64,000 nt of DNA from the NCBI GenBank assembly GCA_017407125.1, contig JAFQXE010000045.1:248001-312000 (forward strand), written 5' to 3'. Position numbers and translations under genes: made by a program. This stretch comes from Thermoguttaceae bacterium. Lineage in GTDB: Bacteria > Planctomycetota > Planctomycetia > Pirellulales > Thermoguttaceae. Positions 52,101 to 60,523 of the stretch are shown here, piece after piece (within the stretch, counting starts at the first letter, position 1; every line of letters begins with the position of its first letter). Under the pieces are notes generated by a model. That model ran no database searches, was not told the DNA's origin, and was given only the letters and a program-made list of their open reading frames with translations.

Positions 52101-53520
52101 TCATGGGAGTTCAGGAGACGGATTGGATTTTAGCGACCGAAATGGAACTATTACTTCTACAGGCGCTTCCTCAATCGCTTCTGCAATTACCAATAGTTCA
52201 ACATTAACTATTAATGTTACAAATGGCGAGCTTACTCTTTCCGGCTCCTCTATTAACAACAAAACGGAAACCAGCAAAACAATTATTCAGCAAGGAACGG
52301 TGAAACTAACCGGCTCATTTACCTCAGGCAAACGGTTTACCGGTACAATCACCATTGCTGAAAACGCGACATTGAATTGCGCGTATCATGATTCTCTTGG
52401 TTATGACAGCGATACTACCAAAATCAATATTTATGGTTTGATGGACAACTCTGTACAGAACGAAACGCTCAACAACACGGAGCTTCACATGTACGGCGGT
52501 ACGGCACAATCATCCAGCGGAGGAACTTTCGATATCTTGAATTCGGGCGTGAAGTTTTATTCGTACCCTAAAGACGAATTGCAAACAACTACCACCGTTT
52601 CAACAATCTCGTCTGATCTGCGTCTTCGTCATGGCAATACGCTTGCAATTGATACAGCCGCTAATTCGCATTTGAAATTGACTGGCGAAATTACGGGATT
52701 ATATAGTGGTACAGAAAACACTTGTTCTATTACCAAACTTGGCGCTGGTACGCTGACGCTTTCCGGCGCTAACACCTATAAAGGAGAAACGATTGTTAAC
52801 GTCGGCGTTCTCGAACTGACAGGCGACGCCGTTGTCGCTAACGGTCCGGTAACTGTAGATCCAACCGGAACTTTGGTATACGAAGTTGGCAAAGACATTG
52901 GAGGTCAACCGATTACGAAAAAGCTGTCAATATCCGAAACCAACAAGATTTACAGTACAGGAACTGTTAAGAAAACCGGCGACGGAATTCTGCAGCTTTA
53001 CTCTGCGGCGCAAGGTTTGATTGACATTGAAAGTCTGGTTGTTTCCTCCGGTCAGGTTGATTTGAAAGGATACATGACCGGCGGAATTACAGTTGACGCT
53101 AACGCGGTCTTCTCGCCGGGCAACTCGGTTGGCGAAGCCACCTTCGGCGGCGACTATATTCTCTATGAGGGCGCGACGCTGTTGATTGAAATGGACAATA
53201 CTGGCATCGACAAGCTTACCGCCAGTTCATTCGACTTGAGTGACGGTCTGATTCAGTTTGAGAATAACGGAATTCCTGGTGGTTCTCGGTATGATATTCT
53301 TCATGCTACAGGCAATACAGTATTTAGCTTAGATGATGATTATTTGCAAGATTTGAAGAATTCGCTTCCAGAGTTCATGACCCTGTCTGTTGAAGACAAC
53401 GGTAAAACCGTCAGACTGTTGATTGACCGCAATGCCGTTCCGGAACCGTCGACCTGGGCGCTGCTGGCGCTTGGCGCCGCTGGAATGCTGTACTGGCGAA
53501 AAAGAAAGAACAATAAATAA
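49138..53520 (+). CDS. giant secreted PEP-CTERM autotransporter-repeat protein
   Basis: A 1460-residue paralogue of the 45368 protein. A signal peptide (FAIVAVFAALLSVTLSVQA) is followed by DYYWTGASDSYYLTTGNWNV. The shared block is seen as GGTANFNKTGNSFEIGLGGS near 245 and less exactly near 740. Autotransporter-associated strands follow: GITKTGEGSLTIIAGASG and NTYTGGTTVSAGTLYLQG near 880-920, and SITKLGAGTLTLSGANTYKG near 1195-1215. SPGNSVGEATFGGDYILYEG is typical of the end of such repeats. It ends with VPEPSTWALLALGAAGMLYW and RKRKNNK. It is AT-richer in its first half than its C-terminal third, as if the two parts had different histories. Predicted exported and exosortase-processed; function unknown. 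Confidence 0.88.
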   Translation: MAKRTFAIVAVFAALLSVTLSVQAENYDYYWTGASDSYYLTTGNWNVGSPSGQQATVGLNSTGNNITAYMYNTNGVITLHNNNLGTSVYSLNIGKESGTEIASLFYDHNSTTYDFTITNGKTLSIYDGGTFTFAGAKRFVNNGTVNLNRGASFIVTEAELVIVDGANSVLNIKDGSTLTVTPTTYIGTGNDGATVNQTGGEATYNGRLALGWGDHSGYYNLSGGTLTTTGEAGLWGGNGSGISEFTVSGGTANFNKTGNSFEIGLGGSNALANKFTLQGTGIVNVADTFAVKNSGILSIEGGTFNAPTITVDNTTSSINMTGGALNATSINMNGKTFTQSGGTLTPKTNSGLTISGGYTLDSGATLKPNGPVTVNGTATLNGTIDMTGIFAAPNQTLTLLSATTLSDPTPSISTNWKATNANNTLTATFTEATDAKYYLQVAPVEGGVSYNTASNWKYYTTDGTTITQHSVGGSYIAIEGSTKDCYILPYVGDNNQVQDIVVKIDNGILGVKSLTVGNGIGGSTGTVTLNRGSTAGLKIDTVMTVNKGATVNTTSSTHLTVTNSLTLNGGEFNAAGATSVYQNKNITINSGTYNASGETFIYYNGNLTIDGGTFAYSSSSRLHGYGTITLNSGSFTVGSSTEVLIGEWANDNADAFTSRTTGELNINGGTLTVDSPIYISTGYDGTVNQTAGTATFNNKFYIGWGINKGKYNLSGGTMTTTGVAGLWNQNDSGVSTFNVTGGQANFNTFVIGLTTDSTKDYELANVFNLNSGEVNTTETFTIRKTGTLNVAKNGETGGDGVFNANSIEINNKGKLNMSSGTINLGSGGITSSGGTYTITLSGGTFGTYNANWRSDLDATISSNTVTFDPDPGRSITWGGTLSGDGGITKTGEGSLTIIAGASGNTYTGGTTVSAGTLYLQGTNNGKSSVGTGDLTINSGAIVEAQSANVLGHTSAANIPHVIINGGSLTPKQYLHMKSLEINSGTVNSHGSSGDGLDFSDRNGTITSTGASSIASAITNSSTLTINVTNGELTLSGSSINNKTETSKTIIQQGTVKLTGSFTSGKRFTGTITIAENATLNCAYHDSLGYDSDTTKINIYGLMDNSVQNETLNNTELHMYGGTAQSSSGGTFDILNSGVKFYSYPKDELQTTTTVSTISSDLRLRHGNTLAIDTAANSHLKLTGEITGLYSGTENTCSITKLGAGTLTLSGANTYKGETIVNVGVLELTGDAVVANGPVTVDPTGTLVYEVGKDIGGQPITKKLSISETNKIYSTGTVKKTGDGILQLYSAAQGLIDIESLVVSSGQVDLKGYMTGGITVDANAVFSPGNSVGEATFGGDYILYEGATLLIEMDNTGIDKLTASSFDLSDGLIQFENNGIPGGSRYDILHATGNTVFSLDDDYLQDLKNSLPEFMTLSVEDNGKTVRLLIDRNAVPEPSTWALLALGAAGMLYWRKRKNNK

Positions 53521-53560
53521 TTAGTAATTAGTAATGAGTAATTAGTAATTACGCAATCGA
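53521..53560. repeat. word array (AATTAGT/AATGAGT type)
   Basis: TTAGTAATTAGTAATGAGTA and ATTAGTAATTACG begin directly after the stop codon of the PEP-CTERM gene. Confidence 0.7.
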
Positions 53561-53576
53561 GATACAATATCGTATC

Positions 53577-53612
53577 GCGGGAGGGACGCATTAGCGGAAC
53601 TCCCGCTTTTTT
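53577..53612 (+). terminator. terminator after the PEP-CTERM gene
   Basis: A 7-bp stem GCGGGAG/CTCCCGC followed by TTTTTT, with loop text GACGCATTAGCGGAA. Confidence 0.85.
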
Positions 53613-54219
53613 CTTATCGTTTGGATGTACACGGATTATGTTCTTACGGGTACGCCCAATCTTGGGTTGCGAAAAGGGATAAAACTGAGACGATGCCCTG
53701 CGTCCTGAAAGGACGCCATTTCTATAACCGTCGACTTTAGTCTACGGATGGCGAAACTCTCTTTATCCCTCCTATCGAGTCAGTCACATTTCTTCCCCTT
53801 CCGGCTCCTACGGAGCCGGAAGGGGAAGAAATGGATATTTGTTGATTTTTTATTTTGCTATTCTTTAAGTCCGTGGGTTAAAACCCACGGCTATTAAAAG
53901 TGAACCGCTAAAGCGGTTCTAGCGGATGCGCTTCGCGCTAATTAATAATTATCCCTACTCTTAGCGCATTCCCTCTAACCCGTCTTCGATTTCAGAATTC
54001 TCGTTTCTTTTTTGTCAAAATAGAGAAACTTACTGGACAGTCTATCGTACTAAATACTAAAACAGTTTGGCATCCTTTTTGGGAAAAAGATCAGAAGAGA
54101 AAATGTTTTGCTCGTCTTTCTGACGTTTTGAACAGATAAATTGTCTTAACGGTTTTAGAGTCGCTGGCCTGTTTTCGTGAAAATTCTGAAAAAATTTCAA
54201 AAATTTTCAGAAAAACGGT
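53613..54219. repeat. intergenic palindromes
   Basis: GCGTCCTGAAAGGACGC near 53699. CTTCCCCTTCCGGCTCC with its partner near 53791-53830. CCGTGGGTTAAAACCCACGG near 53871. From about 53960 to 54219 the DNA is AT-rich and featureless. No gene is seen. Confidence 0.55.
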
Positions 54220-54247
54220 TGCAAAAACTCAATTATTTGGTATGATA
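54220..54247 (+). promoter_or_regulatory. candidate promoter upstream of the 160-residue frame and rny
   Basis: TTGCAA and TATGAT are 16 bp apart. It would give a leader of about 250 nt to 54500, or 800 nt to rny. Confidence 0.5.
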
Positions 54248-54499
54248 TAAATACAGCTTGAGATGTTTCTCAAGTCAGAAGCAAATTGACGGCGTCGACC
54301 AACGGACGGCTTGCCGGTTTGTTTCCTTTTAATTGTATTTAATTACTAGTTGGAATAGAGCTTTTGTTCTAATTGTGGAAAACCCGCAGACGCTTTTTCC
54401 CGGAGGATGTCGAATTCGTATTTGGGATTAATTTTCTGAGATTTTCGTCCTGAAATTAATTGTTGAATTGAATTTTTCCTCAAACCAATAACAGTCAAC

Positions 54500-54982
54500 A
54501 TGTTTTCATTTTCCCTTGCTGCAGTAACAGTTCTGACCGCTTTCGGCGCAATAGCCGTATTATGGGCGCAGACCTCGTACGCAGCCAGGCGACGCTCAGA
54601 AGGCGCTTGTCGAAAATTGTCTTCTGGCTCCTGGTTGAGTAAGATTACCTCTCAACCCGAAAAGAAACCGCCGCTGACTGTTCGAGAAAGGCTTCTTCGG
54701 TTGATGATGATTTTTGAACGCACTGTTGTTAATCGTTTCTCGTTTACAAAGCTGTCTTCTTTTATGCTGTACAGTCGCCATGACGCACAAAGCAGTACGC
54801 GAACAGGTCTTTTAACTGCTTACCTGTATTACTTTGGGGCTCGGTCTGGCGGTTCGCCGGTATTGAAAACAATTCTGGCGATGTTGTGTACTGCAAGGGG
54901 CGTTTTCTCCCCAGGAAAGAAGCTGCTTAATCTCGCTGTTGAACCCGTCCGGGTTCGAGACGAGCGCAACAGGCAAATATAA
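54500..54982 (+). CDS. hypothetical protein (160 aa), uncertain
   Basis: A 160-residue frame starting MFSFSLAAVTVLTAFGAIAV, which could be a membrane anchor or signal peptide, followed by a basic region rich in Arg, Ser and Leu. I recognise no domain. Composition of the later part (many Ser, Arg, Leu, few acidic residues) is not convincing for a folded protein, and the ribosome binding site is weak. It lies between a promoter-like site and rny. The stretch 54250-55060 could equally be a long untranslated leader of rny or hold an RNA gene that I do not recognise. Confidence 0.35.
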   Translation: MFSFSLAAVTVLTAFGAIAVLWAQTSYAARRRSEGACRKLSSGSWLSKITSQPEKKPPLTVRERLLRLMMIFERTVVNRFSFTKLSSFMLYSRHDAQSSTRTGLLTAYLYYFGARSGGSPVLKTILAMLCTARGVFSPGKKLLNLAVEPVRVRDERNRQI

Positions 54983-55061
54983 TATCGTCTTATATTTTGT
55001 CGTTTTCACAATAGGTTCAAAGTTCAATATTCCAGCGTAAATTTATTTTACGAGGATTATT

Positions 55062-56645
55062 TTGAATACTATACTGCTCTCAATGGCTGCAACGGAAATT
55101 GCCGTAACAGCATCCGTGGCGTTTATCGTCGGGGTTGTTTTGGCTGTCGTTGTAGTTCGAATTCTGGATAACGTCCGCAAGAAAGACGCTGCCACCGAGG
55201 CAAAGCGCATTGTTTCTGCGGCGGAAGAAGACGCTCAAAGACAAATCAAGGCGGCGGAGCTGGAAGCGAAGGAAATTCGTCTGACGGCTCAAGCCGAAAA
55301 GGAAGAAGAATTCCAGGCTCTCCGCGAGGACATCAAAGAGCGTGAACGAAGCGTTTTAAAACGGGAAAAGGTTCTCGATCAGACTGCTGAAAATCTGACC
55401 CAGCAGGAAAAACTTATCGAAAGCACGAAACGCAAGCTGACGGAAAAGATCGGAGACGTCCAGCTCAAACGAGACGAGTTGAACAAACTCATCGAAGTGG
55501 AACGTCAAACGCTGCACGAAGTCAGCGGGTTGAACAAACAGGAGGCGACAGACCGTCTGTTGTCGATTCTGGACAGACAGCTTCAAACGGAAACCGGGGC
55601 TTTGATTCTCAAGCACGAAAAGAAGCTCAAGGAAGAGTGCGAAGAAATGTCTCGAGAAATCCTGCTGACAAGTCTTCAGCGTTACGCGGCGGCTCATACG
55701 GCAGACGCCACCACCAGCACCGTCGACATCCCGTCAGACGAAATGAAGGGGCGCATTATCGGCCGCGAAGGCCGCAACATCCGCGCCTTTGAAAAGGCGA
55801 CAGGCGTAGACGTCATCATCGACGACACGCCGGGCGTCGTTATCGTCAGCGCGTTTGACAACTTCCGCCGTGAAGTCGCTCGTCTGGCGTTGGGCAAGCT
55901 CATCGCCGATGGAAGAATTCACCCGTCGCGAATTGAGGAAATTGTCGAATCGACCAAAATTCAGCTGGAAAAGTACATCCAAAAGCTGGGCGAACAGGCG
56001 GCGCAGGAATGCGACGTTCAGGGCTTGCACAGCCGACTGATTCAGCTTCTCGGGCGTCTTCATTTCAGAACGTCGTACAGCCAAAACCTTCTGCGGCATT
56101 CGGTTGAAGTCGCGTTCATTGCCGGCATGCTGGCAGAAGAACTCGGGTATGACGAACGCCTGGCGCGTCGATGCGGTTTGATGCACGACATCGGAAAAGC
56201 CGTCGACCACGAACAGGAAGGCGGACATCCCAAAATCGGCGCGGACCTGCTCAAACGATACGGCGAGCCGAAAGAAGTCATTCAGGCGGCGGCGGGACAT
56301 CACGACGACATCCACGTCAGCAACCCGTACACGGTTCTCGTTGCGGCGGCGGACGCTGCCAGCGCGTCGCGTCCTGGCGCTCGTCGAGACACCCCGGAAC
56401 GCTACTACAAGCGCATGGAAGAACTCGAGTCAATCGCCTGCGAATTCCCCGGCGTCGAACACGCGTTTGCTATTCAGGCGGGGCGAGAACTCCGCGCTAT
56501 GGTTTCTTCCAAAGACGTAACAGACGAAACCGCAGCGAAGATCTGCCGCGACATCGCTCACGCCTTTGAACAGCGTTTGACGTATCCCGGCGAAATCAAA
56601 ATTACCGTTATTCGAGAAACCCGCTTTACGGAAACGGCGAAATGA
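55062..56645 (+). CDS. rny: ribonuclease Y
   Basis: A 527-residue protein of usual length. One N-terminal membrane helix ([18 protein letters not shown]) is followed by a long coiled coil to about 200. A KH domain follows ([20 protein letters not shown], near 225), then an HD domain ([18 protein letters not shown] near 346, [10 protein letters not shown] near 375) and a conserved C-terminal region. RNase Y is a membrane-bound endoribonuclease that starts mRNA decay. The TTG at 55062 is taken as start because GAGG lies 8 bp upstream; an ATG at 55083 would drop seven residues and has no such site. The stop is followed at once by GGCAAGAGGCAGTAGG words. Confidence 0.95.
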   Translation: MNTILLSMAATEIAVTASVAFIVGVVLAVVVVRILDNVRKKDAATEAKRIVSAAEEDAQRQIKAAELEAKEIRLTAQAEKEEEFQALREDIKERERSVLKREKVLDQTAENLTQQEKLIESTKRKLTEKIGDVQLKRDELNKLIEVERQTLHEVSGLNKQEATDRLLSILDRQLQTETGALILKHEKKLKEECEEMSREILLTSLQRYAAAHTADATTSTVDIPSDEMKGRIIGREGRNIRAFEKATGVDVIIDDTPGVVIVSAFDNFRREVARLALGKLIADGRIHPSRIEEIVESTKIQLEKYIQKLGEQAAQECDVQGLHSRLIQLLGRLHFRTSYSQNLLRHSVEVAFIAGMLAEELGYDERLARRCGLMHDIGKAVDHEQEGGHPKIGADLLKRYGEPKEVIQAAAGHHDDIHVSNPYTVLVAAADAASASRPGARRDTPERYYKRMEELESIACEFPGVEHAFAIQAGRELRAMVSSKDVTDETAAKICRDIAHAFEQRLTYPGEIKITVIRETRFTETAK

Positions 56646-56727
<82 letters not shown>

Positions 56728-57432
56728 ATGTTCAATCTGTTTTCTCCTAAAGACGACAGCCCGCCGCGAACGTTTGCCATTGGCGACGTTCACGGTTATT
56801 TTAAGCCGCTGAAAACGATATTCAAGGTTATCGCTCCGAAAAAACGCGATACCATCGTTATGCTGGGCGACTATATCGACCGCGGTCCGGATTCCAAAAA
56901 AGTTCTCAAGTTTCTTCAGAAACAGAGTTCGAAATGCAATCTGATTAAGCTGCTGGGCAACCACGAAGACATGCTCTATCAGATTCTCACCGACGACCTG
57001 GCGGCGCTGTGCAATACAGAAGACTGGCTTTCCTGGGGCGGTCAGCAGACGTTGGATTCCTTTGGCGTTCAGCGCCCGTACGAGCTGCCCAGGTGGGTTT
57101 TGGAATTCCTCAAGGAATGTCTGCCGTATTATGAAACCGCCGACAGCATTTTCGCTCACGCGGGATTCAAGCCGGACGTTCCCATGGAAGAACAGGAACA
57201 CGACGTTCTGATTTGGGACAAGGTGTTTTCCACCTTCGACTATCCGAAACACGTTTCCGGGAAAAAGGGTTTTGTCGGTCACACCGCTCAAAAGAACGGC
57301 AAACTGCTGATTAAAGACGCCTTTACGTGCATCGACACGTGCTGCTATTGCGGCAATTGGCTCACCGCCATCAACGTCGATACCGGCGAACTCATTCAGG
57401 CGAATCCGGACGGGTCAATTCATCAGAATTAG
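56728..57432 (+). CDS. PPP-type metallophosphatase (serine/threonine phosphatase or Ap4A hydrolase-like)
   Basis: A 234-residue protein with the PPP-family signature motifs in order: GDVHG near 17-21, GDYIDRG near 51-57, LGNHEDML near 81, a metal histidine in FAHAGF near 142, and VGHTAQ near 188. This subfamily includes bacterial phosphoprotein phosphatases and symmetrical diadenosine tetraphosphate hydrolases; the exact substrate cannot be set from motifs. It follows rny, separated only by a word array, so read-through from rny is likely. Its stop codon (AATTAGC) is part of the next word array. Confidence 0.87.
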   Translation: MFNLFSPKDDSPPRTFAIGDVHGYFKPLKTIFKVIAPKKRDTIVMLGDYIDRGPDSKKVLKFLQKQSSKCNLIKLLGNHEDMLYQILTDDLAALCNTEDWLSWGGQQTLDSFGVQRPYELPRWVLEFLKECLPYYETADSIFAHAGFKPDVPMEEQEHDVLIWDKVFSTFDYPKHVSGKKGFVGHTAQKNGKLLIKDAFTCIDTCCYCGNWLTAINVDTGELIQANPDGSIHQN

Positions 57433-57600
57433 CAATTATCAATGAGCAATTAGCAATTACACGAAGCGTTGCGCCGAGATTAATTTATTAAACTTACTTT
57501 GGTATCTCGTTCCGATTATTCGCCTATCGGCGAAGCGGGCGAGGACGCCCGCGGTCGGCGGGGACGCCGACCCTCCGAAGAACTATCCACCTACTCTAAG
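57427..57600. repeat. AATTAGC word array and palindromes
   Basis: AATTAGCAATTATCAATGAGC begins at the phosphatase stop codon. GCGGGCGAGGACGCCCGC and GGTCGGCGGGGACGCCGACC lie at 57536-57574. Confidence 0.65.
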
Positions 57601-58680
57601 ATGACGTCAAAAAAGAAAATCCTTGTCGCGCTTTCCGGCGGAGTCGATTCCAGCGTTGCAGTTGTTCTGCTGCAGCGTCAGGGATACGAAGTCGGCGCGG
57701 CGCATCTTCGTCACGGAGTAGAAAAGTATCTGCCGGATAATTTCAGTCAGACTAATTTCGATAAAGACGAAAACGACGCCCGGGAGATTGCGAAGATTCT
57801 GGGAATTCCATTTTATGTTTTGGACGTCTCCGAAGCGTTTAAGAGCATAACCGACAACTTCGTTTCGGAGTATCTTCGGTGCCGAACGCCCAACCCGTGT
57901 CTGCGGTGCAACCGTCTGATTAAATTTGGAGCTCTGTACGACTTCGCGATGGAAAAGGGTTACGACAAACTCGCGACGGGGCATTACGCCCGGATTCGCC
58001 CGGTCTCGCCGGAAGAAAACGGGATTTTCAAGGCGTCCGACCCCAACAAAGACCAGTCGTACGTTCTGTTCGACGTCAAACGCGATCGGCTGTCGAACAT
58101 CGTCTTCCCGTTGGGCGAGTACTCCAAGCCGCAAATTCGCGCGATGGCGGCGGAGTTTGGCTTGCCCAGCGCGACAAAGTCAGATTCGCAGGACATCTGC
58201 TTTTTGCCGGACGGCAACCACGCCCGATTTCTCGCGCCGTTCAAAATCGACTCTGCCGGGAACCCGCTGGACACGTCTGGAAACATTGTAACAGTCGAGG
58301 GCAAAGTCGTCGGGAAACACGATGGCTGGGAGAAGTACACAATCGGTCAGCGCAAAGGGCTGGGCGTTTCGATGAACGCTCGCTATTTTGTCGTGGCGTT
58401 GCGCCCGGAGACAAAAGAAGTCGTTCTGGGAACTCACGATCAGCTGGGAAGAAGAACGCTGACCGCGTCTGAATCCAATTGGCTTACAGACGTCCCGGAA
58501 TACTTCTGCTGCCAGGTTAAGATTCGCTATCGATTTACCGCCGTCAGCGCAACCGTCCATTTGCTGGACGGGAACCGGTTTGAAGTCCAGACGGACGCTC
58601 CCGTTTACGGCGTCGCGCCCGGTCAGGCGTGCGTCTGTTACGACGGCGAACGCCTGCTAGGCGGCGGCTGGATCGACTAG
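57601..58680 (+). CDS. mnmA: tRNA-specific 2-thiouridylase MnmA
   Basis: A 359-residue protein. The start is placed at 57601 (MTSKKKILVALSGGVDSS), because the upstream part of the open frame is palindromic repeat DNA. The PP-loop SGGVDSS lies at 12-18. The catalytic cysteines are in TPNPCLRCNRLIKFG and SQDICFLPDG. TGHYAR, KDQSYVLF and the C-terminal beta domain (IGQRKGLGVSM, QTDAPVYGVAPGQACVCYDG) fit the family. The enzyme uses ATP and persulfide sulfur to make 2-thiouridine at position 34 of tRNAs for Lys, Glu and Gln. Confidence 0.96.
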   Translation: MTSKKKILVALSGGVDSSVAVVLLQRQGYEVGAAHLRHGVEKYLPDNFSQTNFDKDENDAREIAKILGIPFYVLDVSEAFKSITDNFVSEYLRCRTPNPCLRCNRLIKFGALYDFAMEKGYDKLATGHYARIRPVSPEENGIFKASDPNKDQSYVLFDVKRDRLSNIVFPLGEYSKPQIRAMAAEFGLPSATKSDSQDICFLPDGNHARFLAPFKIDSAGNPLDTSGNIVTVEGKVVGKHDGWEKYTIGQRKGLGVSMNARYFVVALRPETKEVVLGTHDQLGRRTLTASESNWLTDVPEYFCCQVKIRYRFTAVSATVHLLDGNRFEVQTDAPVYGVAPGQACVCYDGERLLGGGWID

Positions 58681-58696
58681 CTGATTTTTTTTGTTA

Positions 58697-59572
58697 TCAA
58701 TCTTTGCCTTTGTAGAATTTCTTGACTCGTTTGAGACAGTCAATTCCGGACATGGACAGGACGTCGTTGAGGCATTTCATCGCCAGGTGGTCTTCTGGAA
58801 GAATTGCGTGGTTGCGTTTGACGGACGTAATGCACATATCCATTCCCAGCGGGATGGTAATCGTCAAAAAGGCGCTTTCCAACGCGCTTTTAATCGCCAT
58901 GCCGTCAGGTCGTTTGGACGGCAGCATAACGGTGAAGTTGCTCAAACCGCCGGAGAAATGTACGCCTTTGAGGGATTCGTCCGCCTGAATGAGCTTCATG
59001 GCGTCGACAAGGCGGCGGAAGTTGTCTTCCATGTCAGAACCGATCGGGGCGATGCCGGGGTCGATAATGCAGTCGTCTATGGTAGAGCCGGGGCAGGATT
59101 CCAGAAACTGCTCGACGAGTTTTTTCGCCGCGTTGTACGTCTCTTCCGCCGTATGGCACGGGGCGCCGGCGCCGTCAACGAGCTGTTCGCTGGAAAGCAG
59201 AATCGGACGGAACGGCTGAATCGAATACAGCTTGAACATTTCCGTTCGCATCGGGGAGACGGAATTGAGAATTGGCTTCAGTCCATTCGCCTTGGCCGGG
59301 TCGTAGGTTTTCAAGCCCGCTTCCGCCTGAGCGTAGTCTGGAGAATCGATAGACAGCGGTTTGCTGGAAACGGTTTGAATCTCAGCAATCATCTTCGCCA
59401 GCAGGTCGGCGGGACGCGGTCCAACGTTGACGTCCAAATACGCGGCGCCGGCGACGTCTTGCATCTTTGCCAGTTCGAGCAAACCGGCGATGTCGCCGTT
59501 GTCGTACATTTGTTGAGTGGAGGGAACGGAGTTGTTAATCGATTCTGCAATTACGGAAAATCCAGGTATCAT
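58697..59572 (-). CDS. pterin-binding methyltransferase-like protein (methyltetrahydrofolate:corrinoid methyltransferase/DHPS superfamily)
   Basis: A 291-residue TIM-barrel protein of the pterin-binding superfamily: FSVIAESINNSVPS, YLDVNVGPRPAD (the DxNxG strand), LSIDSPDYAQAEAGL, KPILNSVS, a late DDCIIDPGIAPIG strand and HFSGGLSNFTVMLP. The NSVS, DPGI and GLSN motifs match corrinoid-linked methyltransferases such as AcsE rather than dihydropteroate synthase, which has a different KxxR end. It may move a methyl group from methyltetrahydrofolate to a corrinoid protein, but no corrinoid protein, AcsC/D or MtbC partner is encoded nearby. It is convergent with mnmA (16-bp gap). Confidence 0.82.
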   Translation of the reverse strand: MIPGFSVIAESINNSVPSTQQMYDNGDIAGLLELAKMQDVAGAAYLDVNVGPRPADLLAKMIAEIQTVSSKPLSIDSPDYAQAEAGLKTYDPAKANGLKPILNSVSPMRTEMFKLYSIQPFRPILLSSEQLVDGAGAPCHTAEETYNAAKKLVEQFLESCPGSTIDDCIIDPGIAPIGSDMEDNFRRLVDAMKLIQADESLKGVHFSGGLSNFTVMLPSKRPDGMAIKSALESAFLTITIPLGMDMCITSVKRNHAILPEDHLAMKCLNDVLSMSGIDCLKRVKKFYKGKD

Positions 59573-59600
59573 AGATAATCAAATGGTTAGTATAAAAAGG

Positions 59601-59659
59601 AAAAACAGGTCAGAAAGACGACGCGGCGTTCCATGAAACGGGTATTCAAACCTGACCTG
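59601..59659 (-). terminator. terminator-like hairpin after the MarR gene
   Basis: CAGGTCAG/CTGACCTG arms about 38 bp apart; on the minus strand followed by TTTTTCC. The loop is long, so it is moderately likely. Confidence 0.5.
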
Positions 59660-59689
59660 CGGGAAACTTTGTACTGATAAAAACCAAAA

Positions 59690-60151
59690 CTACTGAAACA
59701 CTTCTTTATAGAATTTTTCAATAATGTTTTTGAACACGCTGCGCTCTTCCGGAGTAATGAGCGCAAGGAGTTTGTTGACCTGAACGGTCATTTCCTGATG
59801 AATGACGTCGAAAATCTGTTGACCGGTCGCTGAGATTCTGATGCATACGGCGCGGCGGTCGTTAGGATTGATTTCTCTTTCCAGAAAACCGCGCTGCACC
59901 ATGGATTCTACCAGCACCGACGCTGCGGGAACGGTTATTCCCATCCGCGCAGCCAAATCTTTCAGATTGACGCCGATTGGGTGAAGTTTTGTCATTGTGA
60001 TAACGGCAAAGAGCGTTTTTTGTTGTCTGACGGACAACGACTCTAAAAGCGCAACGTTCTTTTTGGCAGACGTTGCCAATCCCTTTTGGGACAGTTTGTC
60101 AACAATCTCAAAAAGGAGCATGAATGTTTCGTCAAGAGGTTCTTTTCCCAT
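59690..60151 (-). CDS. MarR-family transcriptional regulator
   Basis: A 153-residue protein with the winged-helix MarR core: LSVRQQKTLFAVITM, GVNLKDLAARMGITVPAASV (recognition helix), LVESMVQRGFLEREINPNDR (wing, with NPNDRRAV matching the DxRxxxxxLT region) and helical dimer ends. It binds palindromic DNA as a dimer, usually as a repressor that some small ligand releases. The target is likely its own promoter, because an inverted repeat TAATTTC/AAAATTA lies in its leader at 60183-60196. The neighbouring methyltransferase-like gene on the same strand may be a further target. Confidence 0.9.
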   Translation of the reverse strand: MGKEPLDETFMLLFEIVDKLSQKGLATSAKKNVALLESLSVRQQKTLFAVITMTKLHPIGVNLKDLAARMGITVPAASVLVESMVQRGFLEREINPNDRRAVCIRISATGQQIFDVIHQEMTVQVNKLLALITPEERSVFKNIIEKFYKEVFQ

Positions 60152-60182
60152 GGCGGCGATTCCTAAAGTAATAGACGATTAA

Positions 60183-60196
60183 TAATTTCAAAATTA
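60183..60196. promoter_or_regulatory. candidate MarR operator
   Basis: TAATTTCAAAATTA, a 14-bp near-perfect inverted repeat between the promoter and the MarR start codon. Confidence 0.4.
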
Positions 60197-60209
60197 AAAT
60201 ATATACGAT

Positions 60210-60238
60210 ATAATAACAGTTAATAGGGATTTTGTCAA
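60210..60238 (-). promoter_or_regulatory. promoter of the MarR gene
   Basis: On the minus strand TTGACA, 17 bp, TATTAT. Confidence 0.7.
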
Positions 60239-60523
60239 TGGATAAGGCGTCAAAAATCCTATTTATTTCGAAATTTATCGCCAATCTCTCTTTTCAAAAG
60301 ACGCTTTTTTTAATATAATAGCTAAAATATGACGATTATATAGACGAAAAGGATTATATCGTTTATTGGGTTTGTGTCGATTTTTGGGGCAAACTCAGAT
60401 GAACTAATCAATTCGAGTCGATTTTCCTGATTACATATAATGATAACGTCTGAAAATCAAGTCGAGTTTATTGATAGGATCGTCAAACCATTTTAGTCAT
60501 ATAGATTATTTTTACCAAACAGG
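60239..60523. other. AT-rich upstream region of the DUF1571 gene
   Basis: No gene is seen. A TATAAT string at 60436-60441 may be its -10 box, but no good -35 is found. There are no word arrays or palindromes here, unlike most gaps in the window. Confidence 0.35.

Noticed and set aside
54242-55060. RNase P RNA, tmRNA or SRP RNA before rny
   Set aside because: None of the conserved core motifs of these RNAs were found.
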